DNA from: a virus
Direction: 5' to 3' (one strand)
Virus record (IMG/VR): IMGVR_UViG_3300043119_000131
Span: 1-30,618 of that record
Length of the DNA stretch: 30,618 bases
Shown here: positions 20,823 to 28,983 of the stretch, piece by piece
Numbering within the stretch: the stretch's first letter is position 1
How the letters are laid out: each line of letters opens with the position of its first letter
Made by a program: the position numbers and the translations under genes
The notes under the pieces: model-generated
Database searches by the model: none
What the model saw: only the letters and a program-made list of their open reading frames with translations
Told to the model about the DNA's origin: nothing

Positions 20823-22360
20823 ACAATCTTCCCTGCCTTTGCGTGTATTTCGATTTTTTGGATACTTAAAGCACTTCCATAAATTTCGCTCTCATACCCT
20901 GTCTGTATTACCTTGCCGCTTCCTGTCGGATAAGCTACAATAGTTGTTAATGAAGTTCCGTCTGTATACTCACCAATATTATACTCTGAAACTCCGTAAT
21001 ATGCAACACTTTGTGTAGGAATTTTCACATTTTGTGCATAATAATTACCAGTGAAGTCATATCCCCATTTAACTGTTACATATTGGTCACTACCGCCAAT
21101 AACTACTGTTGATAGTTTCTTCAATACTGTAGTTACAGAAGGTTGTCCAAGGTCGGTGTGGTTAGTAAAGTATTGAAACCGATAGCTGGCTGCATTGTCT
21201 AAATAGCCTGTATATTTACCTACATAGCCAGCCTTACCGATTAATAGGCTTCCATCCCTACGACTACAGAAACAAGCAGGGGTAATACTATCCCAAGTTG
21301 TAACTCGTGCACTTCCGTCCTGTAGGGCCTGTTTTAGGTCGAAACAATACACCATGCTTAGGGAGGGTACGGTGAGTAGATAGAAGCTCTCTAAGGGGCT
21401 GTATACGCTCTTTACGAGGCTTAAATCAGTACCGTCTAATGCTCGCATCAAGTCATCACGGACATTCTTGCTCAAATCACGGAATGGAGCACTTTTCTCC
21501 TGAATGGTTCGCAGGATGCTTCGTACTCCTGTCTTAGACAAGAAGATGACATCGGTTCCTGTATTCTGCACACTATCTCTAGCAATGCAGCCGATACCAG
21601 TAATTGTATCAGACAACACCATCGTTGAAGGACTATTTGCACCTGAATATACTAATATATTTTCAGTACCAAGAATAAATAAGAAGTCATTATGTGCAGC
21701 AAGGGCAACAATTGTGTCATTACCGTTAGGCCACACAGTTGTAACATCTAATGTTCCAGCACTTCCTGTAGCATATTTCTGAGGGCTTGAAATGTCGCTC
21801 CACTGAATAAGACTCTTATCGGTGGTTGTGTCTACATTCCATACACGACCAAAAGCAGCTATACAGAAGTTGGATTGCTGAACTGTACCATTATAACCTG
21901 AAAGTTCACTAATGCGTCGATAGGTTGTGGTTGATAATGCAGCATCAAATACTAAAGGGTCATGGCCTCGTTGGAAGGCATATGCTGCTCCTCCTAGATG
22001 ACACACGCTCCAATTATCTCCTGTAATGGTTGGAGCTGTACCGCCTCCTCCGTATGTCATTTCTACAAGAGCACCGCTGTCTAGCTTAAACACCTTGTTA
22101 TTACCAGCAGCCATTGTGTATGGCGTACCGTCATCGCTAATATGCTCTGCAATTGTCTTAATTGTCGCACCATTAAGAGGAGTGCTAGTTGTGTTCTGTG
22201 GAGACCATCCCTTACGAGCACCAATACGACCAAACTTATCAATCACTGCATTATTAGCAACAAGAGCAAAACCAGAAGCTAGGTCTAAGCTGCTGTCTTG
22301 TGTGTTTAGTCCAAAGAAGCCGGGAGCTGTAATGCTATAAGTTTGTATATTTTGTGTCAC
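20819..22360 (-). CDS. Tail nozzle protein (tail tubular B / P22 gp10-like)
   Basis: A 513-residue beta-rich protein beginning with ITAPGFFGLNTQDSSLDLASGFA and NNAVIDKFGRIGARKG, the start typical of podovirus nozzle or stabilisation proteins. It goes on with repeated blades such as WNVDTTTDKSLIQWSDISSP and HNDFLFILGTENILVYSG, consistent with a beta-propeller. It would extend the tail tube below the adaptor and close it until ejection. An inserted endonuclease gene sits on each side, each overlapping by 4 bases. Confidence 0.8.
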   Translation of the reverse strand: MTQNIQTYSITAPGFFGLNTQDSSLDLASGFALVANNAVIDKFGRIGARKGWSPQNTTSTPLNGATIKTIAEHISDDGTPYTMAAGNNKVFKLDSGALVEMTYGGGGTAPTITGDNWSVCHLGGAAYAFQRGHDPLVFDAALSTTTYRRISELSGYNGTVQQSNFCIAAFGRVWNVDTTTDKSLIQWSDISSPQKYATGSAGTLDVTTVWPNGNDTIVALAAHNDFLFILGTENILVYSGANSPSTMVLSDTITGIGCIARDSVQNTGTDVIFLSKTGVRSILRTIQEKSAPFRDLSKNVRDDLMRALDGTDLSLVKSVYSPLESFYLLTVPSLSMVYCFDLKQALQDGSARVTTWDSITPACFCSRRDGSLLIGKAGYVGKYTGYLDNAASYRFQYFTNHTDLGQPSVTTVLKKLSTVVIGGSDQYVTVKWGYDFTGNYYAQNVKIPTQSVAYYGVSEYNIGEYTDGTSLTTIVAYPTGSGKVIQTGYESEIYGSALSIQKIEIHAKAGKIV

Positions 22361-22797
22361 TTATACTTCTCCAGATATTCTATACATTTGGATAATATCA
22401 GAATTGAATCCCGTGCGTGTCCTAATGCTGTATTGCAATGTTGACATATAAGTCCTCTTACCTTTTCTGTTTTATGGCAATGGTCTACAAATAGCATTTC
22501 TTTAGGAACATCTTTTGAATGTGTTTCACAAATAGCACATTTAAAGTCTTGTTCTTCTAGTTTCTTATCATACTCATCTAGACTTATACCATAACAATGT
22601 TTTAATTGTTTTCTTCGTTTCCTGAGTTTGAATTCCTCAGCAGTTAAGTTTTCTTTTAACTTTTCATAGGCATAACGCTGGTTTGTATTATGACAGTCTT
22701 TGCAGTTTTTTAGAAAACCACTTTTTTTGCTCTTTGATTTGTGAAATAAATGTTCTTCTTTATTTTCTTTACAAGTAGCACAACAAATCATGCCCAA
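22357..22797 (-). CDS. Free-standing endonuclease VII-type homing nuclease
   Basis: 146 residues. The N-terminal zinc finger (C6/C9, then FHKSKSKKSGFLKNC-x2-C at 32/35) is followed by a basic linker (KLRKRRKQLKHC) and an endonuclease VII domain with C87/C90, DHCH (D105, H106) and N122. It overlaps the adaptor stop by 10 bases and the nozzle start by 4. Sequence and layout are close to the nuclease at 20385, so the pair flanking the nozzle gene probably shares recent ancestry. Confidence 0.85.
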   Translation of the reverse strand: MGMICCATCKENKEEHLFHKSKSKKSGFLKNCKDCHNTNQRYAYEKLKENLTAEEFKLRKRRKQLKHCYGISLDEYDKKLEEQDFKCAICETHSKDVPKEMLFVDHCHKTEKVRGLICQHCNTALGHARDSILILSKCIEYLEKYK

Positions 22798-23447
22798 TTC
22801 CAGCTGTCTAGCTCGTTATATCGGCTTTGTTCAATTGCAATGTAGTCTGCTAATGCACTCTTGAACATTCCGTATGCTTCGCTATTTGTTAAGCCGCCAT
22901 CCTCACCACGCTCCACTAAAGACCGAGCAAGAGCCAACAGAATGACAGGTTCTTTAGGAACAATCATCGTGGCTGCATCAGTTGTCAGTTCATTCTGTGG
23001 CTGATAAATGTTGAAGAAGATTTGATATACACCATCAGGGATAGGGAACAAATCAACCTGAGTGTCTCCGTTACTATCTACACCGTTGAAGTTGAAGTAG
23101 TTAGGAGGGCCTTTCTGAGGAGAAGCACTGCTCAAGAAGCTCTGAGTCATACTAATACCGTCACGGCTTTCTAAGTGATAGCGGTTGGTATTGTTATAAA
23201 TCTCAATAACTTTGAAGCGAGAGCCTGTACCTACTAGGGCGTAGTTGAAGATGCCATCAGAGGTGTTAGCTGTCAAAGTTGTTGTGAGAGCGTTCCAATC
23301 GTAGGAGTCTTCAACTTGTCGTTTAGCATCGTTTACAAACTTACCGACCAGTTTAGATAGAGCGTTCTCGTTGACAGTGGTAACTTCTGGCTCACGCAAG
23401 CGAACAAGAACATCATTCACTAGGGATAGGAAAGTTGGTAAAGCCAT
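22788..23447 (-). CDS. Tail adaptor (tail tubular A / gp11-like)
   Basis: A 219-residue protein with the podovirus adaptor pattern: helical start (FLSLVNDVLVRLREPEVTTV), VNDAKRQVEDSYDWNAL, a strand-rich middle (LFPIPDGVYQIFFNIYQPQNEL) and a helical end (EPVILLALARSLVERGEDGG...). The adaptor forms the dodecameric ring between portal and nozzle. It lies directly before the nozzle gene apart from the inserted endonuclease. AAGAAATAAAC precedes ATG 23447. Confidence 0.82.
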   Translation of the reverse strand: MALPTFLSLVNDVLVRLREPEVTTVNENALSKLVGKFVNDAKRQVEDSYDWNALTTTLTANTSDGIFNYALVGTGSRFKVIEIYNNTNRYHLESRDGISMTQSFLSSASPQKGPPNYFNFNGVDSNGDTQVDLFPIPDGVYQIFFNIYQPQNELTTDAATMIVPKEPVILLALARSLVERGEDGGLTNSEAYGMFKSALADYIAIEQSRYNELDSWNWA

Positions 23448-23449
23448 GT

Positions 23450-23641
23450 TTATTTCTTCTTAGGTTTGCTTTTACCTGCCTCTGAGAGGGCAATGGCAAT
23501 TGCTTGTTTTGGATTCTTAACTACAGGGCCACCTTTGCCTGAATGGAGGGTTCCCTCTTTGTATTCCTTCATGACCTTCTCTGTCTTTGTTTTAGCTTTA
23601 TGGGTCGCTGTACGCTGACCTCGCATTGGCATGGCTTTCAT
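23450..23641 (-). CDS. Small basic protein (DUF6496-like)
   Basis: A 63-residue lysine-rich protein with the pattern KVMKEYKEGTLHSGKGGPVV followed by KQAIAIALSEAGKSK, which matches the small phage family DUF6496 found near tail and head genes. The charge suggests nucleic-acid or virion binding; function is not established. AAAGGAAACAT precedes ATG 23641. Confidence 0.75.
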   Translation of the reverse strand: MKAMPMRGQRTATHKAKTKTEKVMKEYKEGTLHSGKGGPVVKNPKQAIAIALSEAGKSKPKKK

Positions 23642-23650
23642 ATGTTTCCT

Positions 23651-23887
23651 TTATTTAATTCCGTGTGCGAATAAAAACTCTTTGAGAATATAAACTACTC
23701 CCAATATCCCCATCCAAACCAGACCAACTAGTGTCTTCTCAATGATGGCTTCTCGTAACTTAATGCTCTGAGCTTCTTTCCTAATGGCTAATCTCACCCA
23801 TTGCTGTTCTTCTTCAGTGAGGTGAGAGGAGCTTTTTAATGCTTCTGTTAGGTCTTTAATTAGTTCTAGGCGTTCATCTGAAGTCAT
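23651..23887 (-). CDS. Small membrane protein with charged N-terminus
   Basis: 78 residues. An N-terminal helical charged part (SDERLELIKDLTEALKSSSHLTEEEQQWV) is followed by one membrane helix (about residues 50-72, LVGLVWMGILGVVYILKEFLF). Similar short proteins occur among tail genes of other podoviruses; a holin-like or membrane-anchoring role is possible but not shown. An ATGA overlap couples it to the upstream gene. Confidence 0.65.
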   Translation of the reverse strand: MTSDERLELIKDLTEALKSSSHLTEEEQQWVRLAIRKEAQSIKLREAIIEKTLVGLVWMGILGVVYILKEFLFAHGIK

Positions 23888-24114
23888 GGCATTGCTGCCT
23901 TGATTTCATCGGGGGTTGTAGCAGCGTCAATAGCTGTTTGCATTTCAACATATTTAGTACGCACAGTCTGTCTTGCTGCTTCTGCTGCTGTTGCTTCAGA
24001 AGGAATAGTTGCTTTAATATCCAAAGGTGCAAACTCAGCAGACCGAGCAGCTCTCCTAGCATCATGGGCTATGTTCTTTGCCTTTGTGATGTCAATTACG
24101 ATACCCATGTCCAT
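23884..24114 (-). CDS. Small fibre-associated protein, 76 aa
   Basis: The product starts MDMGIVIDITKAKNIAHDARR and ends DAATTPDEIKAAMP, a helical layout common to small proteins encoded just after tail fibre genes, some of which assist fibre assembly. It overlaps the upstream small gene by 19 bases. Function inferred from position only. Confidence 0.6.
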   Translation of the reverse strand: MDMGIVIDITKAKNIAHDARRAARSAEFAPLDIKATIPSEATAAEAARQTVRTKYVEMQTAIDAATTPDEIKAAMP

Positions 24115-24287
24115 GCTCCTCTAAATGTTCGGTCTGATGGAATGTCTGCAACATCCACAATCTTGAATGGCTTGCCTTCAGGAACATCCTTGGCGGCAAT
24201 TTCCTCAATGGTTAAACCGCACTCAGCGGCTGGAATAATGACAGCCACACCACCATCGTCTGTTGGATAAATAATTCTTTGGTTCAT
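24096..24287 (-). CDS. Small fibre-associated protein, 63 aa
   Basis: The C-terminus has the pattern DVADIPSDRTFRGAWTW, which recurs in a family of small proteins next to phage tail fibre genes and is sometimes linked to fibre assembly. ATG 24287 lies within the third copy of the stop-SD-start cassette, whose TGA is the fibre stop codon, so translation is probably coupled to fibre translation. Confidence 0.7.
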   Translation of the reverse strand: MNQRIIYPTDDGGVAVIIPAAECGLTIEEIAAKDVPEGKPFKIVDVADIPSDRTFRGAWTWVS

Positions 24288-24299
24288 TTTGTTCTTTCA
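24284..24299 (-). repeat. Stop-SD-start cassette, copy 3
   Basis: On the minus strand this reads TGAAAGAACAAAATGA, one substitution away from the two + strand copies (5113-5128, 5439-5454); the match to copy 1 extends two further bases (AC). The TGA is the tail fibre stop and the ATG starts the next gene. Confidence 0.6.
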
Positions 24300-26441
24300 G
24301 CGGAAAATAGAGACACAAACTAATGCTTGGTCTCTCAATGTTTGCGAAACAGAGAAATACCCAGTTTGCACTCTTACGCTTGTTGTAGAAAGCGCTATGG
24401 GATTAGATTGGTCGCTGGGCGTAGGCGATACGTAAGGGTAGTTAATTGCGCTTGATGTATTAACACCATAATTTACATCCGATATAGCAGTCGTGAAGTT
24501 AACTGTGTAATCACCAGTGCCGTTATCGGTAATACTCGACACATTCCCGCTTGCACGAATAGCTACAGTGCCTGTGCCGTTGAAGTTTACCCATGCACGG
24601 CAACCGTAAGCAGTGGCGGCGGAACCGTATCCTGAGTTAAACAACAAGTTGCCGCTGGAGTCGATACGCATACGCTCGTTTGCACCAGCCCGGATGCGAA
24701 AGTCATACAGACCGCCAGCATTTGTCGTGATTGTTTCAAGAGAAAACTGCACCGCTGGACTTGTTGTATCGCTTGATGCGAAATCAATACGACCAGTAAC
24801 GTCATTTGCCGATTGAGATGTGTTGCTGTTACGCAGTGTTAATACACCGCCGCCAGACTGAGAAACTTCAAGCAAACTTCCCGGCGAAGCAGTACCAATA
24901 CCTACATTACCTGCAAAATAGTTCTGCGCTGTTCCTGACGCATAGATGTTCCACTTGTCCGTGCCACTAGAAACAAACGATGCGATACCGTAATTGTTTG
25001 TTCCCTGAGTTTGGTTGGCAATGTAAAGGCCGTACTGACTGGTGATGGTAGAACCTGCGCCCTTGGTTACATCATCTACTTGATGACCAGCTACCAAGGT
25101 AGTGGTGTAGGAAGCTGCTTCTGTTGAAAGGGCGGTGTACGTGCCTCGAACGGAAGCTGTACCAGCTTGCGAACCAGTTACTCCAATACGAACACCGTAC
25201 TGATTTGTTCCTGCCAAAGCTGAGTTTCTGACATACATTGCGGCTGCGGAACTCACGGCTCCTCCAGTCGCCATATACCCATTGACAGTCACAGTGTCTG
25301 TAGTTGCATCTCCAAGGGTAGTGTTGCCTGTGACATTTGCAGTGCCATTTACGGAAAGTGTTGAAGATGGAGAAGTAGTACCAACACCAACATTACCTGC
25401 GTTAGTAACAACAAAAGGTGTTGAGTCGGGGTTGGCAGCATCTTCAACTAATAAAGAATTGCCTGTTCCTGTATTGGTAATGCGTAAAGCGTCAGTAGAC
25501 GAACTAGCAACAATTGTTGCACTTGAAATGTCTGTAATTGTTCCACCAGTGATGGCTACAGCATTAGCATTCTGAGTGGCAAGAGAGCCGAGTCCTAAGT
25601 TTGTTCTTGATGTAGATGCGCTTGATACATCAGATAGGTTATTAGCAGCAACCAGTGTCCCTGCACCGGAAACATAAGCAGCAACCCATGCACTGCCTGT
25701 GTAAACCTTCATAACAGCACTACCAGTATTAAAATACAGAGCACCTGTTAGCAAAGCATTGCCATCATTGTCTACTGTTGGGTCAGTAGTCTTTTCACCC
25801 AAATATTTATCATCAAAATTATCAAAAGCAGCAAGGGCTTGGTCTCTGGCAGCAGCCGAAGCAATAGCAGATGTGGCAGCATCAGTGGCTGATGTTGCAG
25901 CGTTAGAAGCCTGTGTGGTGGCTGTAGCCGCAGATGTAGAAGCCCCTGATGCGCTAGTAGCTGCATTAGATGCTTGAGTTGTCGCTATCCCTGCCTGTGT
26001 GGTTGCTGTCGAAGCTGAAGCAGCAGCATTGGTTGCGCTTGTCGAAGCATTGGACGCTTGTGTGGAGGCATTAGATGCTGATGTAGAAGCATTGGACGCA
26101 CTAGTGGATGCCGCTGATGCACTTGTGGAGGCATTAGAGGCACTTGTAGCAGCCTCTGACGCGCTGGTTGAGGCCGAACTAGCCGAACTAGCTACGGACG
26201 CAACAGAGGCCTCTGCGGAGCTTGCAGAGGAACTGGCAGCAGATGCGCTATTGGCTGCGCTTGTGGCACTAGCAGCAGCTGCTGTAGCTGATGTAGCTGC
26301 AAGTTCTGCTTGAACGGTAGCAGCTGCCGTGAAGCCAGCAATGGTGCTCACTTCAATATCTGTTGTGGCATCTCCTCCACCACCGACACCACGGTAAATC
26401 GTGCATTTTAGATGCTTGTGTTTTGGAAAATCACAGAACAA
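24297..26441 (-). CDS. Tail fibre protein, 714 aa, TTG start
   Basis: Receptor-binding fibre. After a short N-terminal segment (TIYRGVGGGGDATTDIEV, near residue 14) comes a long Ala/Ser/Thr repeat (about 50-210, ASTSASNAS-like units) expected to form a trimeric coiled coil. Beta-rich sections follow, including LYFNTGSAVMKVYTGSAWVA, NLSDVSSASTSRTNLGLGSL and two copies of an NVG[VI]GT-SP motif. The C-terminus has no visible chaperone domain. The only usable start is TTG 26441, seven bases after AAAGGGG, and it lies inside the end of an HNH gene. The first dozen residues (FCDFPKHKHLK) do not look like a fibre N-terminus, so the original start was probably changed when the nuclease gene arrived. 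Confidence 0.85.
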   Translation of the reverse strand: MFCDFPKHKHLKCTIYRGVGGGGDATTDIEVSTIAGFTAAATVQAELAATSATAAAASATSAANSASAASSSASSAEASVASVASSASSASTSASEAATSASNASTSASAASTSASNASTSASNASTQASNASTSATNAAASASTATTQAGIATTQASNAATSASGASTSAATATTQASNAATSATDAATSAIASAAARDQALAAFDNFDDKYLGEKTTDPTVDNDGNALLTGALYFNTGSAVMKVYTGSAWVAAYVSGAGTLVAANNLSDVSSASTSRTNLGLGSLATQNANAVAITGGTITDISSATIVASSSTDALRITNTGTGNSLLVEDAANPDSTPFVVTNAGNVGVGTTSPSSTLSVNGTANVTGNTTLGDATTDTVTVNGYMATGGAVSSAAAMYVRNSALAGTNQYGVRIGVTGSQAGTASVRGTYTALSTEAASYTTTLVAGHQVDDVTKGAGSTITSQYGLYIANQTQGTNNYGIASFVSSGTDKWNIYASGTAQNYFAGNVGIGTASPGSLLEVSQSGGGVLTLRNSNTSQSANDVTGRIDFASSDTTSPAVQFSLETITTNAGGLYDFRIRAGANERMRIDSSGNLLFNSGYGSAATAYGCRAWVNFNGTGTVAIRASGNVSSITDNGTGDYTVNFTTAISDVNYGVNTSSAINYPYVSPTPSDQSNPIALSTTSVRVQTGYFSVSQTLRDQALVCVSIFR

Positions 26442-26934
26442 TTCTATTCCCCTTTTGTATGTTTGTTATGGCAGGAATTACCTGCAAGTTCCACGGAACG
26501 TGTAAACCACATACTTTCTTTCCTTTAAGCGGAACAATATGGTCTACATGATACTGCGAGTTCATTACACTTGAAGTCCACTGAGCTAATAAATATTCTG
26601 TCTGAATGTTTTTATAGTCTTCCTCAGTTAACCAAGGAGGAGAAGCATTTAACTTTCGTGTTCGATAGTTACTTGCTTTTGCACAGTTCTTACCTTTATT
26701 TAGTCTTACCCACAAACTGTTATATATTTTATTTGCAGCTTTTGCTTTATCTAAGTTTGCGTAATACCAAGTTGAGGCTCGTTGTTTTGCTTTTTCTCTG
26801 TTTTTAGCAGAATAAGCATTGTCCATAATCCTCTTACATTCTCTACATTCTGTAGAAACTCCATCATTTTTACTTTTGTTTTTTCCGTATTCGGTTAAGT
26901 TTTTTAACTCTCCGCAGCTATAACAAAGTTTCAA
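26431..26934 (-). CDS. HNH homing endonuclease with N-terminal zinc finger, TTG start
   Basis: 167 residues. The N-terminal finger C4-x2-C7 ... C30-x2-C33 matches the layout in the nucleases at 20385 and 22357, but here it is joined to a classical HNH domain: YHVDHIVPLKGK (D131, H132), WNLQVIP (N149) and NIQKGNR (N158). The start is TTG 26934 with AAGGAAAC nearby, inside the preceding small gene. The 3' end overlaps the fibre start by 11 bases. Likely a mobile gene placed before the fibre gene. Confidence 0.83.
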   Translation of the reverse strand: MKLCYSCGELKNLTEYGKNKSKNDGVSTECRECKRIMDNAYSAKNREKAKQRASTWYYANLDKAKAANKIYNSLWVRLNKGKNCAKASNYRTRKLNASPPWLTEEDYKNIQTEYLLAQWTSSVMNSQYHVDHIVPLKGKKVCGLHVPWNLQVIPAITNIQKGNRIVL

Positions 26935-27097
26935 GAGCTGTTTCCTTCTTTTTGGCTTGTTTTACAGGCTTCTGTACAACTTCTTGTACAGCTTCTTCTT
27001 CAACAGCAGAATATTCAGCGTGTTTTAACATCTCTCTGATGTCTTGTTCAACCAAATATTCGTAAACTTGTCCGGTGTGTACACATTTAAATTTCAT
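26918..27097 (-). CDS. Small capsid-downstream protein, 59 aa
   Basis: ATG 27097 follows AAAGGAGAACCT, one of the best ribosome-binding sites in the window. The product begins MKFKCVHTGQVYEYLVEQDI and turns Glu/Lys-rich toward the end (AVEEEAVQEVVQKPVKQAKKK). Short proteins of this kind occur next to capsid genes in podoviruses, but the function is not known to me. It lies after the capsid terminator and is overlapped at its 3' end by the HNH gene. Confidence 0.65.
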   Translation of the reverse strand: MKFKCVHTGQVYEYLVEQDIREMLKHAEYSAVEEEAVQEVVQKPVKQAKKKETALETLL

Positions 27098-27141
27098 AGG
27101 TTCTCCTTTATGGAACGCTCTTATTAAAAGCCCTCTAAAAA

Positions 27142-27168
27142 GGAGAGAGTCCTTTTGAGACTCTCCCC
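27142..27168 (-). terminator. Terminator downstream of the capsid gene
   Basis: On the minus strand GAGAGTC pairs with GACTCTC around a 7-base loop; the stem extends past one mismatch with two more G-C pairs and is followed by TTTTT. It begins ten bases after the capsid stop. It probably limits read-through, so capsid mRNA exceeds that of the tail genes. Confidence 0.85.
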
Positions 27169-27177
27169 TCTTGTCGC

Positions 27178-28101
27178 TTAGGCTGGTACAGCCAATGCAA
27201 CAGCTGCGCCATCACGCAACTCTTTAACACCGTACAGGGTATCAGCAGTGAACAGAGTACCGAGGTATTCTTGTTTGTACTGAGTCTGTGAACGGATACC
27301 CATTTGCTCTGCAAGCACAGCGAAGTCTTTATGACCCATCAATGCAATACGGCAAGCGGTTGAGCCGGAAGCGGTGTCAGCGTTGTTGGTGACGAACACA
27401 GGAACGCCATAAACATTACCAACTTCACCGTTACGGATGACATTGCTAGAACCGGACTCACCAACGAAGGCTTGTTCAGTAAAGCGAGCAATACCCATCA
27501 TGGTGTTACGGCTTGAAGGAGGAACAATGAGGAAGCGACCATCCATAGGAACATCAGCGTCATCAAGACGTTGAATACTACGGCGGATAGCAGCATCAGT
27601 GAGAGCACCCAAGCCAGTGTTAGCAGCAGCAACATAAGCAGTTGTACCGTCAGCACCGGAGAAAGCACCGGAGTAAGCAGTAGTACCGCCACCACCTTGA
27701 ACACCACGGCCCAAAGCAACCAAATCGCTATCTACTTGACGAGCCAAGGCATAGCCAGCATCTTCAGTGTAGAAAGCACGGAGCGAAGACAATGCTTGTG
27801 TTTCCACAATGTCTTCAATCAAGCGGCTATATTCATAGTGCTTGTCGATAGTGACAACAACTTCGCTCTCAGTTGCAGCAATCAGTGTTACCTGAGTAGA
27901 AGCAGCTTTAGCAGAAGCAGAACCACGGGTGGGAGCAGGAATATGAACGGAGTCACCTTTCTTGCCTTTGAAGCTCATCTTTTTGATAAGGTTAGCGAGA
28001 ACCAGATTCTTCTGGTAAGCAGCAACGATTTCATCCGACCAAATTGCGGGGATGAACGTTGCAGCAGTCGTCTTAGTGACGTTATTAGTACCGAGAGCCA
28101 T
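27178..28101 (-). CDS. Major capsid protein
   Basis: A 307-residue protein beginning MALGTNNVTKTTAATFIPAIWSDEI. It contains a stretch typical of HK97-fold podovirus capsid proteins: LVLANLIKKMSFKGKKGDSVHIP, ESEVVVTIDKHYEYSRLIED, QVDSDLVALGRG and MDGRFLIVPPSSRNTMMGI. It lies directly after the scaffold and before a strong terminator, the usual arrangement. AAGGAAATTTAAAT precedes ATG 28101. There is no sign of a frameshift extension. Confidence 0.9.
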   Translation of the reverse strand: MALGTNNVTKTTAATFIPAIWSDEIVAAYQKNLVLANLIKKMSFKGKKGDSVHIPAPTRGSASAKAASTQVTLIAATESEVVVTIDKHYEYSRLIEDIVETQALSSLRAFYTEDAGYALARQVDSDLVALGRGVQGGGGTTAYSGAFSGADGTTAYVAAANTGLGALTDAAIRRSIQRLDDADVPMDGRFLIVPPSSRNTMMGIARFTEQAFVGESGSSNVIRNGEVGNVYGVPVFVTNNADTASGSTACRIALMGHKDFAVLAEQMGIRSQTQYKQEYLGTLFTADTLYGVKELRDGAAVALAVPA

Positions 28102-28131
28102 ATTTAAATTTCCTTAAAATTAATGTTATCA

Positions 28132-28151
28132 CCTATGGCAGGAGCCGTAGG
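28132..28151. other. Short hairpin between scaffold and capsid genes
   Basis: CCTATGGC (28132-28139) and GCCGTAGG (28144-28151) can pair around AGGA, with one T-G wobble on the + strand and one C-A mismatch on the minus strand, where transcription runs. No T run follows. It may stabilise capsid mRNA, but it is weak. Confidence 0.3.
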
Positions 28152-28154
28152 CGA

Positions 28155-28922
28155 CTATTTGACCCGTCCTTCAGCATAAGCAGCCATAATGTCGTCAGAC
28201 AAGGCTTCATACCTCCGGGGGTCAGTCATGCGTAGCCGAATGAGGTCAGCACGTCTATACACTTTCTGTGAAGTTTCTCCAGAACCGCCTGTGTCTACAC
28301 CAACTGCTCTCAAGTTCTGTTTTAGGACTTGTTGTCCATCAGCACGAGTTTGTTGGCTTTTTACAGAGCGAATCTGTTTGAATGTTGAAAGAAGCTCGTC
28401 AGCAGCTTGCAGGTCATATTGAGCATCAGCTTGTGCGTATAAATTTAGTCGCACAGGCGAAGCCTTAACCCACTCAATAAACTCTCCGTCTTTTACTACT
28501 TCTGCCATGTCAGGGTGCTTTTTGTTAAGCATTTCCTGAGTACGCATATTTCGCATCTCTTGTGCTGCTTGTTTAGCGGCAAGCACATCGGGGTGTTTAT
28601 CTACTGCATTCCGAACAGCCTTCTGGGGGTCTTCAAAGAAGTCGTATTCGTTTTCTTGTACAGAGTCTTGTTGCTTAGGAGCGAGTTGTTGTTTAATGAG
28701 TTCATCTGCGAGTTTACGAACCTCACCTACTTCTTGTGCCTGTCGCCCAATGAGCTTTTCAGCCTCTTGGTGCATCGTCACAATGTCCTCCAAACTCTTG
28801 CCCGAATATTTATCGGGAATCCGGGGCTTTTCAGCTACTACTTCCTCTACATTCTGAGAGTCAGTTTTCGTAATATCATCAAACTGTTCATTAGACAGTT
28901 CTTCTTGTTCAATCAGTGCCAT
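28155..28922 (-). CDS. Scaffolding protein
   Basis: A 255-residue charged helical protein upstream of the capsid gene, where podoviruses keep the scaffold. It contains IPDKYSGKSLEDIVTMHQEA and a coiled-coil stretch (LIGRQAQEVGEVRKLADELIKQQ), and ends with a basic region (RRADLIRLRMTDPRRYEAL) likely to bind the coat protein. It would direct procapsid assembly and then leave. GAAAGGTATAC precedes ATG 28922. Confidence 0.82.
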   Translation of the reverse strand: MALIEQEELSNEQFDDITKTDSQNVEEVVAEKPRIPDKYSGKSLEDIVTMHQEAEKLIGRQAQEVGEVRKLADELIKQQLAPKQQDSVQENEYDFFEDPQKAVRNAVDKHPDVLAAKQAAQEMRNMRTQEMLNKKHPDMAEVVKDGEFIEWVKASPVRLNLYAQADAQYDLQAADELLSTFKQIRSVKSQQTRADGQQVLKQNLRAVGVDTGGSGETSQKVYRRADLIRLRMTDPRRYEALSDDIMAAYAEGRVK

Positions 28923-28983
28923 GTATACCTTTCATCCTGCCCGTATGGGTTTTAGGACATTTAAATATGAATCCAGCTTGTGC

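Noticed and set aside
25999-26313. 104-aa Ala/Val-rich + strand ORF opposite the fibre gene
   Set aside because: Antisense of the repetitive fibre shaft.
26431-26934. HNH gene as part of a group I intron splitting the fibre gene
   Set aside because: The sequence upstream encodes an unrelated small gene with its own start and stop, no fibre 5' exon is visible and overlaps leave no room for an intron core.
27571-28107. 178-aa + strand ORF opposite the capsid gene
   Set aside because: Shadow of the capsid gene; Ser/Thr-rich low-complexity translation with no site.
28515-28955. 146-aa + strand ORF opposite the scaffold gene
   Set aside because: Antisense shadow with no ribosome-binding site.
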